NCBI RefSeq assembly: GCF_040645615.1
Contig: NZ_JBEYYO010000020.1
Coordinates: 1-64,000, forward strand
Source: Glycomyces sp040645615
GTDB lineage: Bacteria; Actinomycetota; Actinomycetes; Mycobacteriales; Micromonosporaceae
Length of the DNA: 64,000 nt
Reading direction: 5' to 3'
The notes below the pieces were generated by a model. The model had not been told where the DNA came from. It searched no databases and saw nothing but the letters and a program-made list of their open reading frames with translations. This document shows, piece after piece, positions 57,491 through 64,000 of this stretch; position 1 is the first letter of the stretch; each line of letters begins with the position of its first letter. Both the position numbers and the translations under genes were made by a program.

Positions 57491-58810
57491 TCAGTTGTCG
57501 GGCATGGGTGAGCCGATGAGATCGGATCCGGGGAGCTGTTGTTCGTCAGTGCCCTCTGTGGAGTTTCCGTTGGGGCCTTCCGGTTCGGACAAATCGCCCG
57601 AATCGCCCTCGGTGGCGGGGTCTTCCGTCTCGGGCGCTTGCACTGTGGTGGTCTCCTCGCCCGGGGAGGTGCTCTCGCCGTCGTCGGGTTCGGTTGTGGG
57701 CGAGGGCGACTGGGAGACTTCGGCGGTAGTGGCCTCTTCGGACGGATCGGCCATGTCGTCCTCCTTCGGGGTGTCCGTGCCCGTGAGGGCGATGACGACC
57801 GAGATCGCGGCGGCGATGAGGACGAGGGCGCACGCGACGCCGAGGACGATGAGGCCGCGGCTGCGGCGCGGGGGCGGGGCGTCGGATTCGGCGGCGAGCA
57901 TCGCGCCGAGCTCGCTCTGGTCGAATTCGGCCGCGTGCGGGGTGACCGGGTCGTAGGTGAAGGTGGCCGTCGCGTCCCGTTCGCGCAGTTCGGGTTCGAT
58001 GGGCGCGGTGGCTTGGCGCGAGAGGCGCGGGGCGAGGCGGCGCAGTTCGGCCGCGACGGCGTCGAGGTCGCCGCGGGCGCGCGGGTCGAGCGCGAGGAGC
58101 ATCTCCACGACCTGCCACAGGTCGCGGTCGACCGCGGCGGGCTTGACGGGGATGCGGGCGAGGTGGCGTTCGACCACGTCGGTGATCGAGCCGCCCCGGT
58201 AGGCGCTGTGGCCGGTGAGGGCCTCGTAGAGGACCAGGCCGAGCGCGTAGTTGTCGACGCCGGTGCTGGCCGAGTCGCCGGAGGCCACTTCGGGGGCGAT
58301 GTACTCGGGGGTGCCGTGGGAGGGCACGGTCTTGGAGGCGGCGGCGCGGGCGATGCCGAAGTCGATGAACTTAACGCCTTCGGTACCCGAGAGCATGAGG
58401 TTGCCGGGTTTGACGTCGGAGTGGCGGTAGCCGGCGCGGTGGATCGCGGCGAGGGTCTCGGCGGCGCTGGCGCAGCGCAGGGCGGCCTCGGCGGCGGGCA
58501 GGGGCCCGTGGACGCGGAGGTGTTCGCGCAAGTCGAGGCCGTCGATGTACTCCAGGATCACCGCGCACACGTCGTCAGTGACGATGAAGTCCTTGACCGA
58601 GACCACGCCGGGGTGGTCGATGGTGCGCAGGATGCCGGCCTCGGCGCCGAAGCTGTCGAAGATCTCGGTCTCGCCGCGCAGTTCGGGCCGCAGGACCTTG
58701 ACGGCCACGCGCTCGCCGGTGACCTGGTCGAGCCCGCGCCATACGACGCCGACCGCGCCGCGGGCGATTTCCTGTTCGAGGACGTATCGGTCGGCCAGGA
58801 CGTTCTGCAT
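57491..58810 (-). CDS. Membrane-anchored serine/threonine protein kinase
   Basis: A 439-residue kinase. The domain covers about residues 8-265: glycine loop IARGAVGVVWRG, VAVKVLRPEL with the ATP Lys near 36, catalytic loop HSDVKPGN (Asp present; HRD Arg replaced by Ser), FIDFGIARA (DFG) and GTPEYIAPE activation segment. A transmembrane segment (GLIVLGVACALVLIAAAISVVIAL) is near 318-341, and the exterior is a roughly 95-residue Ser/Thr/Glu/Pro-rich tail without PASTA repeats. GGGAG lies 6 nt before the ATG. It is divergent from a PP2C phosphatase, probably an antagonist pair. Confidence 0.92.
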   Translation of the reverse strand: MQNVLADRYVLEQEIARGAVGVVWRGLDQVTGERVAVKVLRPELRGETEIFDSFGAEAGILRTIDHPGVVSVKDFIVTDDVCAVILEYIDGLDLREHLRVHGPLPAAEAALRCASAAETLAAIHRAGYRHSDVKPGNLMLSGTEGVKFIDFGIARAAASKTVPSHGTPEYIAPEVASGDSASTGVDNYALGLVLYEALTGHSAYRGGSITDVVERHLARIPVKPAAVDRDLWQVVEMLLALDPRARGDLDAVAAELRRLAPRLSRQATAPIEPELRERDATATFTYDPVTPHAAEFDQSELGAMLAAESDAPPPRRSRGLIVLGVACALVLIAAAISVVIALTGTDTPKEDDMADPSEEATTAEVSQSPSPTTEPDDGESTSPGEETTTVQAPETEDPATEGDSGDLSEPEGPNGNSTEGTDEQQLPGSDLIGSPMPDN

Positions 58811-58981
58811 GGCTGCTCCCGAGATGGGTGGAAGGGCGGGTGGTCGCGAAGTCGGCCGAATCAACTGTAAAGGCGGCGTCCTCGCAGCTCAGCGGCGGGT
58901 TGGGAGGGTGGCACGAACTGGGGACACAGGTCGGGGGGCCGAGGGCGCTTCGACGGTCGCGTGCTGTGAGTGGCGGGCCAC

Positions 58982-58987
58982 TACACT
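58982..58987 (+). promoter_or_regulatory. -10 element of a probable leaderless promoter before the PP2C leader ORF (TACACT)
   Basis: TACACT ends 7 nt before ATG 58995, which opens a 23-codon frame fused by overlap to the PP2C start. Confidence 0.55.
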
Positions 58988-58994
58988 TGCGCCC

Positions 58995-59066
58995 ATGTCC
59001 CTCGAACGGCCAAGCTTTGAACAGACAGGCGAAACCCGGTGCCGGGTCGGCGGTGGTCGCCGGTGA
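58995..59066 (+). CDS. Putative leaderless 23-residue ORF overlapping the PP2C start
   Basis: ATG 58995, 7 nt after TACACT, opens a frame MSLERPSFEQTGETRCRVGG and three more residues, whose TGA (59064-59066) overlaps the PP2C GTG as GTGA. The PP2C GTG has no strong Shine-Dalgarno sequence, so its translation could depend on ribosomes finishing this ORF. There is no family similarity; it could be a leader peptide only. Confidence 0.45.
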   Translation: MSLERPSFEQTGETRCRVGGGRR

Positions 59067-59872
59067 CCGAACTTCGTTGGCGCTACGGCGCCGCCACCGA
59101 CGTGGGCAAAGTCCGCGATCTCAATGAGGACTCCCATCTCGCGTCGCGGCGGCTGCTCGCGGTGGCCGACGGCGTGGGCGGCGCGGCCGCCGGCGAGGTC
59201 GCCAGCGGTGTCACGATCGCGGAGGTGACGCGGCTGGCCCGCCGCTCCCCCGTGGAGGCCCCCACCGAGCTCGGCGAGGTGGTCGAGTCCGCTCGCGACC
59301 GCATCCGGGCGGCGGTGGCCGAGAACCCCGAGTCCGAGGGCATGGCGACCACGCTCACGGGCCTGTGGCTCGGCGACGACGCGGTCGACATCGTCCACAT
59401 CGGAGACTCGCGGGCGTACCAGGTGCGCGGCGAGGACTTCGTCCAAGTGACCGTTGACGACTCGTACGTGCAGCACCTCGTCGACGAAGGCGCGATCACT
59501 CCCGAGGAGGCCCACGACCACCCCTACAAGTCGGTGGTCACTCGGGTGCTCCAGGCCAATCCGGCCCCCGCGCACTTCGAGACCCGGCCCGCGCAGCTGG
59601 GCGACCGGTACATGCTGTGCTCGGACGGGTTGAGCGACGTGGTCGACGACGGGGTCATCGAGAACGTGCTGCGCGACTTCGCCGATCCCCAAGCGGCCGC
59701 TGACGAGTTGGTGCGCCTCGCGCTCGAAGGCGGGGGCCCCGACAACGTGACGGTGGTCGTGGGCGACGTGTCCGAGCAGCGCGGGCCCAGGCGGTGGCCG
59801 TGGATCGTGGGCGCGGCGGCGGCCCTGGTGATCGCGGCGGCACTCGTGCTGGCCCTGGTGCTCTGGAACTGA
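59063..59872 (+). CDS. PP2C-family protein phosphatase, membrane-anchored
   Basis: A 269-residue Mg/Mn-dependent Ser/Thr phosphatase. Metal motifs are VRDLNEDSHL (Asp of RxxNED region, about residues 17-26), AVADGVGGAAAGE near 34, LCSDGLSDVVDD near 190 and GPDNVTVVV near 228. A single transmembrane helix (WIVGAAAALVIAAALVLALVL) closes the C-terminus, so the catalytic domain faces the cytoplasm. GTG 59063 overlaps an upstream mini-ORF. It is divergent from the kinase. Confidence 0.92.
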   Translation: MTELRWRYGAATDVGKVRDLNEDSHLASRRLLAVADGVGGAAAGEVASGVTIAEVTRLARRSPVEAPTELGEVVESARDRIRAAVAENPESEGMATTLTGLWLGDDAVDIVHIGDSRAYQVRGEDFVQVTVDDSYVQHLVDEGAITPEEAHDHPYKSVVTRVLQANPAPAHFETRPAQLGDRYMLCSDGLSDVVDDGVIENVLRDFADPQAAADELVRLALEGGGPDNVTVVVGDVSEQRGPRRWPWIVGAAAALVIAAALVLALVLWN

Positions 59873-59909
59873 TTCCCCCTCTTTACTCGTCCCCCATCGA
59901 CTTTTCCTC

Positions 59910-60599
59910 TCAGACGGCGATGCCGTTGAAGGCCGCTTCGGTGCGGGCGGTGTAGTCGAAGAACGCGGCGTCGTCGGCGGTCACGTTCGCCAAGTGGCCG
60001 TGGAGTTCGTAGCCGATGATGCCCACCAGGCGGTTCCACGCGAGGATGAGCCTGGCGGTCTCCTCGACGCTGAACTCCATGCCCTCCAACATGACCCGCA
60101 TCTCCGGTGTGATCGCCGAGGCGTCGCAGGCCGGGCCCGGCGGGGGGCTGAGGTCGCCTGAGCGTTTCGCGTCGGCGGTGATGCGCGCCAAGGTGAGCGG
60201 CATCCGCCCGGCCACTTCGGCGGTGATGTGCGGCGCGGCGTAGCCGGGGACCGGGGTGCCGAACAGCAGCGCGTACTCGTGGCGGTTGGCCAGCGACCAC
60301 TCGCGGGTGGCCCGCCAGACCGCGAGCCACCGCTCGATCGGGGCCCGGCCGGGGTCGTCGGCGCCTTCGGCGGCCTCGCCGATCTCGGTGTAGGACTCCA
60401 CCAGCAGAGCCGTGAGCAGGTCGTCCCGGCTCGCGAAGTAGCGGTAGATCGCCGAGGAGGCCATGCCGAGCTCACGCGCGACCGAACGCAGGGACAGGCC
60501 CGCGGCCCCAGCCTCGCCGAGCTGGCGGCGGGCCGTCGAAAGGATCTCCCTGGTCAGCTCGATGCGGGCGCGGGCTCGGGCGGTGCGCGGTGCGTTCAT
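59910..60599 (-). CDS. TetR-family transcriptional regulator
   Basis: A 229-residue TetR regulator. The N-terminal HTH (about residues 12-60) includes ILSTARRQLGEAGAAGLSLRSVARELGMASSAIYRYFASRDDLLTALL (in segments). A helical ligand-binding C-terminus follows. It is divergent from a membrane-protein gene, and the 112-bp region between them has two matching palindromes. TAAACT lies 6 nt before the ATG, so it is probably leaderless and autoregulated. Confidence 0.92.
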   Translation of the reverse strand: MNAPRTARARARIELTREILSTARRQLGEAGAAGLSLRSVARELGMASSAIYRYFASRDDLLTALLVESYTEIGEAAEGADDPGRAPIERWLAVWRATREWSLANRHEYALLFGTPVPGYAAPHITAEVAGRMPLTLARITADAKRSGDLSPPPGPACDASAITPEMRVMLEGMEFSVEETARLILAWNRLVGIIGYELHGHLANVTADDAAFFDYTARTEAAFNGIAV

Positions 60600-60605
60600 C
60601 GAGAC

Positions 60606-60687
60606 AGTTTAACAAAAACGAGAGCACTGCTCTTGCTTCGACGAGGCGAGTGTGTAATCATTGTTCTCAACAGAGAGCACTGCTCTC
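60606..60687. promoter_or_regulatory. TetR-type divergent promoter region with two GAGAGCA-C-TGCTCTC operators
   Basis: The palindrome GAGAGCA-c-TGCTCTC occurs at 60673-60687 (perfect) and 60620-60634 (one end mismatch, gagagcactgctctt). On the minus strand TAAACT (60611-60606) serves the regulator. On the plus strand -35 TTGCTT (60633-60638), 16 bp, -10 TAATCA (60655-60660) serves the membrane protein. The operators overlap the -35 and the start region, fitting repression of both. Confidence 0.8.
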
Positions 60688-60711
60688 GCAATGTACCCCT
60701 GAGGAGATCCC

Positions 60712-61395
60712 ATGTCACCTGCCCAAGCCGCTCCCGACCCTCGTGCCCGTATGGGCGCCATCGCATTCGCGCTCGCCGGCGTGCTGTTCGTCGTCTACGA
60801 GGCCGCCGCCCCGCGCGCCGACCAGACCACCCTCGTAGGGGCCGAGTCCTGGACCACCGTCGGCTGGTCGGTCGCCCACATCGCCGCGATCGTGGCGCTC
60901 ATCCTGATCCCGCTCGGCTACGGCGCGCTCCGAGGGTTCTTCGAAGGCACGCGAAACGAGAAGACCGCGTTCCTGGCCGCCACCACCGGCTACATCGGAT
61001 CGGGCCTGACGATCTCGTACTACGGCGCCGAGGTCTACGGCCTCAAGGCGATCGGGGAGCGGGCCGTGGCCGACGGGGACGCGTCCATGACTGAGGTGGG
61101 CGAGGCGTTCCGCATGGACCCGACCGCGATGACCGTGTTCGCGATCGGCTTGGCGCTCATCGCGATCGCCGCGGTCCTCGCCGCCGTCGCGGTGTGGCGC
61201 TCGGGAACCCTGAACCGCTGGAGCGCCGTCCCGCTCGCGGTGCTCCTGGTGACGATGCTGCCGCAGTACTTCCTGCCGCACTCGGCCCGGATCGCCTGGG
61301 GCGCACTGGTCACCGTGGCCGCGCTGTGGCTCGCGGCCGAACTGTGGAAGGCCGCGAAGCCTTCGGTCCAGGAAGCCGAACTTCAGAACGCTTGA
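60712..61395 (+). CDS. Six-pass membrane protein, TetR-regulated
   Basis: A 227-residue protein with about six hydrophobic helices (MGAIAFALAGVLFVVYEA, VAHIAAIVALILIPLGYGAL, GYIGSGLTISYYGAEVYGL, MTVFAIGLALIAIAAVLAAVAV, AVPLAVLLVTMLPQYFLP, AWGALVTVAALWLAAELW). The layout is DUF4386-like; I cannot assign a function. GAGGAG lies 5-8 nt upstream of the ATG. Control by the divergent TetR protein and two operators is the strongest clue to its regulation. Confidence 0.8.
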   Translation: MSPAQAAPDPRARMGAIAFALAGVLFVVYEAAAPRADQTTLVGAESWTTVGWSVAHIAAIVALILIPLGYGALRGFFEGTRNEKTAFLAATTGYIGSGLTISYYGAEVYGLKAIGERAVADGDASMTEVGEAFRMDPTAMTVFAIGLALIAIAAVLAAVAVWRSGTLNRWSAVPLAVLLVTMLPQYFLPHSARIAWGALVTVAALWLAAELWKAAKPSVQEAELQNA

Positions 61396-61400
61396 GACGC

Positions 61401-61444
61401 AACGCGACGGCCCCGCGATCACTCGATCGCGGGGCCGTCGCGTT
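61401..61444 (+). terminator. Strong terminator after the TetR-regulated gene
   Basis: A 20-bp perfect stem (AACGCGACGGCCCCGCGATC and complement) with loop ACTC begins 5 nt after the stop. Confidence 0.9.
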
Positions 61445-61454
61445 CGTTCGTCCA

Positions 61455-61615
61455 GGTGGTGTTTGCGAGCTCGCGGCGAGTCGGTATCGGAGTCCATTCG
61501 TTCGCTCGGGAGACGGAAGGCCTTCCCGATACCGGTGTTGTATCGGGAAGGCCGACAACGAAGCGAGCGGGCGAATGGGCCCGATAGCGGCCGGCGGGGG
61601 CTCGCAAACACCGCC
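61455..61615. other. 160-nt imperfect hairpin, possible structured RNA or small inverted-repeat element
   Basis: Left-arm blocks ggtggtgtttgcgagctc (61455-61472), tatcgg, ccattcg, cgctcg and ggccttcccgatac (apex) are matched in reverse order by the right arm, ending gctcgcaaacaccgcc (61600-61615). The apical stem is 14 bp around a short loop (61532-61540 region). At five paired sites (61457, 61471, 61493, 61501, 61502) the left base is T against a right-arm G, so a plus-strand RNA would pair throughout with G-U wobbles. It lies between a strong terminator and the ppx stop codon. Confidence 0.7.
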
Positions 61616-62538
61616 TAGGCGGAGAGGGCGATCCCGTCGAGGATGTCGTGCTCGGAGATGAGCACCGACTCGATCCCGCTGCGCTCCATGATGGTCCGCA
61701 GTACCAGAGCGCCGCCCACGATCACGTCGGCACGGCCCGGGTGCATCACCGGGATCGCCAGCCGCGAGGCGTGGTCGGCGGCCGCGAGGTCAGCGGCGAC
61801 CTCGGCGACCTCGGCGTAGGTCAGGCGGGTGCCGTCGATCGCGTCCGGGTCGTAGGCCTTGAGGCCCAAGGCGATCGCCGCGATCGTGGTGGCCGTGCCC
61901 GCCACCGCGACGAGCTCGGAGGCTTCGCGGCCGGAGTCGGCGACCTTGAGCGCCTTGTCGGCGACCGCGGTGATGTCGGCGACCGCTGCATCCAATTCGG
62001 ACTGACGTGGTGGGTCGCTGCGGAGGTGGCGCTCGGTCATGCGCACGCAGCCGACGTCCACCGAGATCGCGGCCAGGACCTCGCCCGCGGTGCCGCGCAC
62101 GAACTCGGTCGAGCCGCCGCCGATGTCGACCAGGAGGCGCTGGCCGTCGAGCTCGGGCAGCGTCGCGGCCGCGCCGGTGAAGGACAGGCGGGCCTCCTCG
62201 TCGCCGGAGATGACCTCGGGGGCCTGGCCGAGGACCGATGCGACCATCGCGGAGAACTCGGTGGCGTTGGCCGCGTCGCGGCTCGCCGAAGTGGCGACCA
62301 TGCGGATCGCCTCGGCGCCCAGCTCGCGGATCTGGGCGGTGTAGTCGGCCAGCGCGGCGCGGGTGCGTTCGAGGGCGGCCTCGGAAAGGCGGCCGGTCTG
62401 GTCCACGCCTTCGCCCAGGCGCACGACCTCCATGCGGCGCACCAGGTCGTGGAGGCGGCCTTCGGCGTCGAGGTCGGCGATGAGCAGGCGGATCGAGTTG
62501 GTGCCGCAGTCGATTCCGGCCACGCGTCGGGTGCTCAT
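61615..62538 (-). CDS. ppx: Ppx/GppA exopolyphosphatase
   Basis: A 307-residue actin-fold phosphatase that degrades polyphosphate or pppGpp. Signatures are VAGIDCGTNSIRLLIAD (phosphate-1 motif, residues about 6-22), ATSASRDAAN near 107, the catalytic Glu in SGDEEARLSF and LLVDIGGGSTEFV near 141. Length is that of the short actinobacterial Ppx1-like form. It overlaps the DUF501 stop by 4 bp. Confidence 0.93.
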   Translation of the reverse strand: MSTRRVAGIDCGTNSIRLLIADLDAEGRLHDLVRRMEVVRLGEGVDQTGRLSEAALERTRAALADYTAQIRELGAEAIRMVATSASRDAANATEFSAMVASVLGQAPEVISGDEEARLSFTGAAATLPELDGQRLLVDIGGGSTEFVRGTAGEVLAAISVDVGCVRMTERHLRSDPPRQSELDAAVADITAVADKALKVADSGREASELVAVAGTATTIAAIALGLKAYDPDAIDGTRLTYAEVAEVAADLAAADHASRLAIPVMHPGRADVIVGGALVLRTIMERSGIESVLISEHDILDGIALSA

Positions 62539-63068
62539 CGGGCCTGCTCCCGGGCGCTCGCGCAGCTGCCGTTCGCCCACCATTCGGGGAGGGCGTCGAT
62601 GGCCTCGTCGCCGAAGGGGTCCACGCCGGGGCCTGCGGCGAGGGCGTGGCCCACGAGGGCGTGGAGGCATTTGACGCGGTCGGGCAGGCCTCCGGCGGAG
62701 ACGCCGTCGATCTCGGGGACCTCGCCGAGCTTGGCGCGGCGGGCGAGGTAGTCCTCGTGGGCGCGGCGGTGCTGCGCGGCGAGTTCGGGGTCGGCGGCGA
62801 GACGCTCGTTCATGTCCTTCATGACCCCGCCGCCTTCGAGCCTGCCGATGGCCGAAGCGGCCTTGGGGCAGGTGAGGTAGTAGGTGGTCGGGAAGGGGCT
62901 GCCGTCGGGCAGGCGCGGCTCGGTCTCGATCACGGCGGGCTGGCCGCACGGGCAGCGCCAGGCCACGGCGTGCGCGCCGCGGATGGGGCGGCCGAGCTGG
63001 GCGGCGACGGCGGCCGCGTCGGCCTCGGTCACCGGTTCGGGGCTCTGGGGCCAGGCTTCGGGCTTCAC
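62535..63068 (-). CDS. DUF501 protein
   Basis: A 177-residue protein of DUF501. RGAHAVAWRCPCGQPAVIETEPRL (CxC, in segments), FPTTYYLTCPKAASAIGRLE and PDRVKCLHALVGHALAAG are family stretches with Cys and His residues that may bind metal. It lies between ftsB and ppx, as in many actinobacteria. Function unknown. Confidence 0.92.
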   Translation of the reverse strand: MKPEAWPQSPEPVTEADAAAVAAQLGRPIRGAHAVAWRCPCGQPAVIETEPRLPDGSPFPTTYYLTCPKAASAIGRLEGGGVMKDMNERLAADPELAAQHRRAHEDYLARRAKLGEVPEIDGVSAGGLPDRVKCLHALVGHALAAGPGVDPFGDEAIDALPEWWANGSCASAREQAR

Positions 63069-63095
63069 AGGGCGGCCCTCTTCGGCTTCACGCGT

Positions 63096-63608
63096 CTACT
63101 CCTCGGTGTCCTGGTCGAGCTGGTCGGCGTCTTCAAAGGTAGCGGCCAGCTCGTCGTACCAGGGGAGGTCGACCTGCTCGGCGTCGTCCGCGCCACCGGT
63201 GTGCCTGGGGTCGTCCTCGTCGATGACGATCACGAGGTCCTCGCCGGGGGCCACGAGGAGGAGGCTGGAGCGGATCTGGGCCTCGACGTAGGCCGGGTCG
63301 TCCCACTTGAGGCGCTCGGCTTCGAGGGCCTCGATGCGCTCGGACTGCTCGGACTGCTCGGCTTCGAGGCGGTTGATCTCGACGCGCTGCTCGACATAGG
63401 TGCGCAGGGGGTAGGCGTAGGCGAGGGCCAGCGCGGAGAGGACGAGGGCGAGGACGGCGGCGCGGCGGGAGACCTTGCGGGCCGGGCGGTAGCGCACGCG
63501 TTTGACCTCGGCGCGGGCGGCGGTGCCGGTGGTGCGGCGGGCCGTGCGGGTGCGGCCGGGTCCGGTGGATCGCCCTCCGGGGCGGCTTGGTCGGCGGCTC
63601 GCGTTCAC
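63096..63608 (-). CDS. Septum formation initiator, FtsB/DivIC family
   Basis: A 170-residue bitopic division protein. A basic, disordered N-terminus (about residues 1-47), a transmembrane helix (AAVLALVLSALALAYAYPL, about 49-67), a coiled coil (VEQRVEINRLEAEQSEQSERIEALEAERLKWDD, in segments) and an acidic C-terminal tail are present. FtsB forms a complex with FtsL and FtsQ. GTG 63608 is the start. It follows eno at 71 nt. Confidence 0.9.
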   Translation of the reverse strand: MNASRRPSRPGGRSTGPGRTRTARRTTGTAARAEVKRVRYRPARKVSRRAAVLALVLSALALAYAYPLRTYVEQRVEINRLEAEQSEQSERIEALEAERLKWDDPAYVEAQIRSSLLLVAPGEDLVIVIDEDDPRHTGGADDAEQVDLPWYDELAATFEDADQLDQDTEE

Positions 63609-63637
63609 TGGGTCAGCCTAGTCGATCGGGGCGCGGC

Positions 63638-63667
63638 GAGGCCCCCGCGCCGGAGCACGGGGGCCTC
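63638..63667 (-). terminator. Stem-loop after eno
   Basis: GAGGCCCCCG and CGGGGGCCTC form a perfect 10-bp stem with a 10-nt loop, 12 nt past the eno stop. No T tract is present. Confidence 0.55.
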
Positions 63668-63679
63668 GGAAGCGTGCTT

Positions 63680-64000
63680 TTACTTCCCGAACTTCGGGAA
63701 GGCCGAAGCACCGGCGTAGCGCGCGGCGTCGCCGAGGTCTTCCTCGATGCGCAGGAGCTGGTTGTACTTGGCGACGCGGTCCGAGCGGGCCGGGGCGCCG
63801 GACTTGATCTGGCCGCAGGCCAGGGCCACGGCGAGGTCGGCGATGGTGGTGTCCTCGGTCTCGCCGGAGCGGTGGCTCATCATGCAGCCGAAGCCGGCGC
63901 GGTGGGCCAGGTCGACGGCGTCGATGGTCTCGGTCAGCGTGCCGATCTGGTTGACCTTGACCAGCAGGCCGTTGGCGGCCTTCTCGTCGATGCCGCGGCG
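63680..64000 (-). CDS. eno: Enolase, C-terminal part (gene continues beyond the window)
   Basis: The last 106 residues of enolase, which makes phosphoenolpyruvate in glycolysis. The catalytic Lys region LLVKVNQIGTLTETIDAVDLA (in segments), the loop MMSHRSGETEDTTIADLAVA and the C-terminal GQIKSGAPARSDRVAKYNQLLRIEEDLG (in segments) are diagnostic. The 5' part lies past position 64000. The order eno-ftsB-DUF501-ppx is standard in actinobacteria. Confidence 0.97.
   Translation of the reverse strand, partial: RRGIDEKAANGLLVKVNQIGTLTETIDAVDLAHRAGFGCMMSHRSGETEDTTIADLAVALACGQIKSGAPARSDRVAKYNQLLRIEEDLGDAARYAGASAFPKFGK

Overview
The window is high-G+C DNA from a filamentous-type actinomycete. The evidence is the codon bias, the mycothiol enzyme Mca, DivIVA-type hyphal coiled-coil proteins, many leaderless start codons, and housekeeping gene order shared with Streptomyces and Micromonospora (valS-folC-DUF4233; greA-DUF4307-mca; prfB-ftsE-ftsX-M23 peptidase-smpB-ssrA; eno-ftsB-DUF501-ppx). 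Glycomycetales (Glycomyces or Stackebrandtia type) is my best guess, from gene content only.

Layout. 1-347: the end of a 7-bp tandem array, then gene-free DNA. 348-2351: a 2-hydroxyacid dehydrogenase, a spermidine-synthase-like methyltransferase and CsaA. 2367-12727: an eleven-gene purine-degradation operon on the minus strand in which nearly every junction is a 4-bp start/stop overlap. It encodes three-subunit xanthine dehydrogenase, XdhC, 8-oxoguanine deaminase, urate oxidase, HIU hydrolase, OHCU decarboxylase, allantoinase, allantoicase and a small AtzF-C-like protein. A PucR regulator (12944-14473) reads divergently and is followed by a MobA-like cofactor enzyme. 15236-23709: ndk, a membrane-anchored VOC-domain protein, and the uncharacterised SCO2521/2522/2523/2524-type gene set, which sits between ndk and DUF4233. 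23702-33811: folC, valS, meaB, thiolase, methylmalonyl-CoA epimerase and two adjacent DivIVA-domain coiled-coil proteins (FilP/Scy-like). 34035-38119: a multiple-monosaccharide ABC transporter. 38460-45807: a pseudokinase-like membrane protein, an alpha/beta hydrolase, a heptamer array broken by an assembly gap (Ns at 40935-41030), ung, threonine ammonia-lyase, an MsiK-type ATPase and greA. 45946-53522: DUF4307, mca, YqgE, an ArsR/MFS pair, tmRNA, SmpB and an EnvC/RipC-like M23 hydrolase. 53603-59872: ftsX, ftsE, prfB, a PadR regulator, and a divergent Ser/Thr kinase and PP2C phosphatase. 59910-64000: a TetR/membrane-protein pair with two palindromic operators, a 160-nt imperfect hairpin, ppx, DUF501, ftsB and the 3' part of eno.

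How the genes work together. The purine operon can take hypoxanthine/xanthine and 8-oxoguanine to urate, then through HIU and OHCU to allantoin, allantoate, urea and ureidoglycolate. PucR and the MobA-like/XdhC cofactor proteins supply regulation and molybdenum-cofactor maturation. No ureidoglycolate lyase or urease lies in the window. FtsEX plus the neighbouring coiled-coil M23 protein look like a divisome-controlled wall-hydrolase module. ssrA and smpB form the trans-translation pair.

The main candidates for new biology are the SCO2521-2524-type block with its variant P-loop protein; a release factor 2 whose usual Ser-Pro-Phe codon-recognition tripeptide reads Ser-Lys-Tyr; short leaderless ORFs ahead of the PP2C and YqgE genes; the pseudokinase; and the long hairpin at 61455-61615, whose mismatches all fit U-G pairing on the plus strand.
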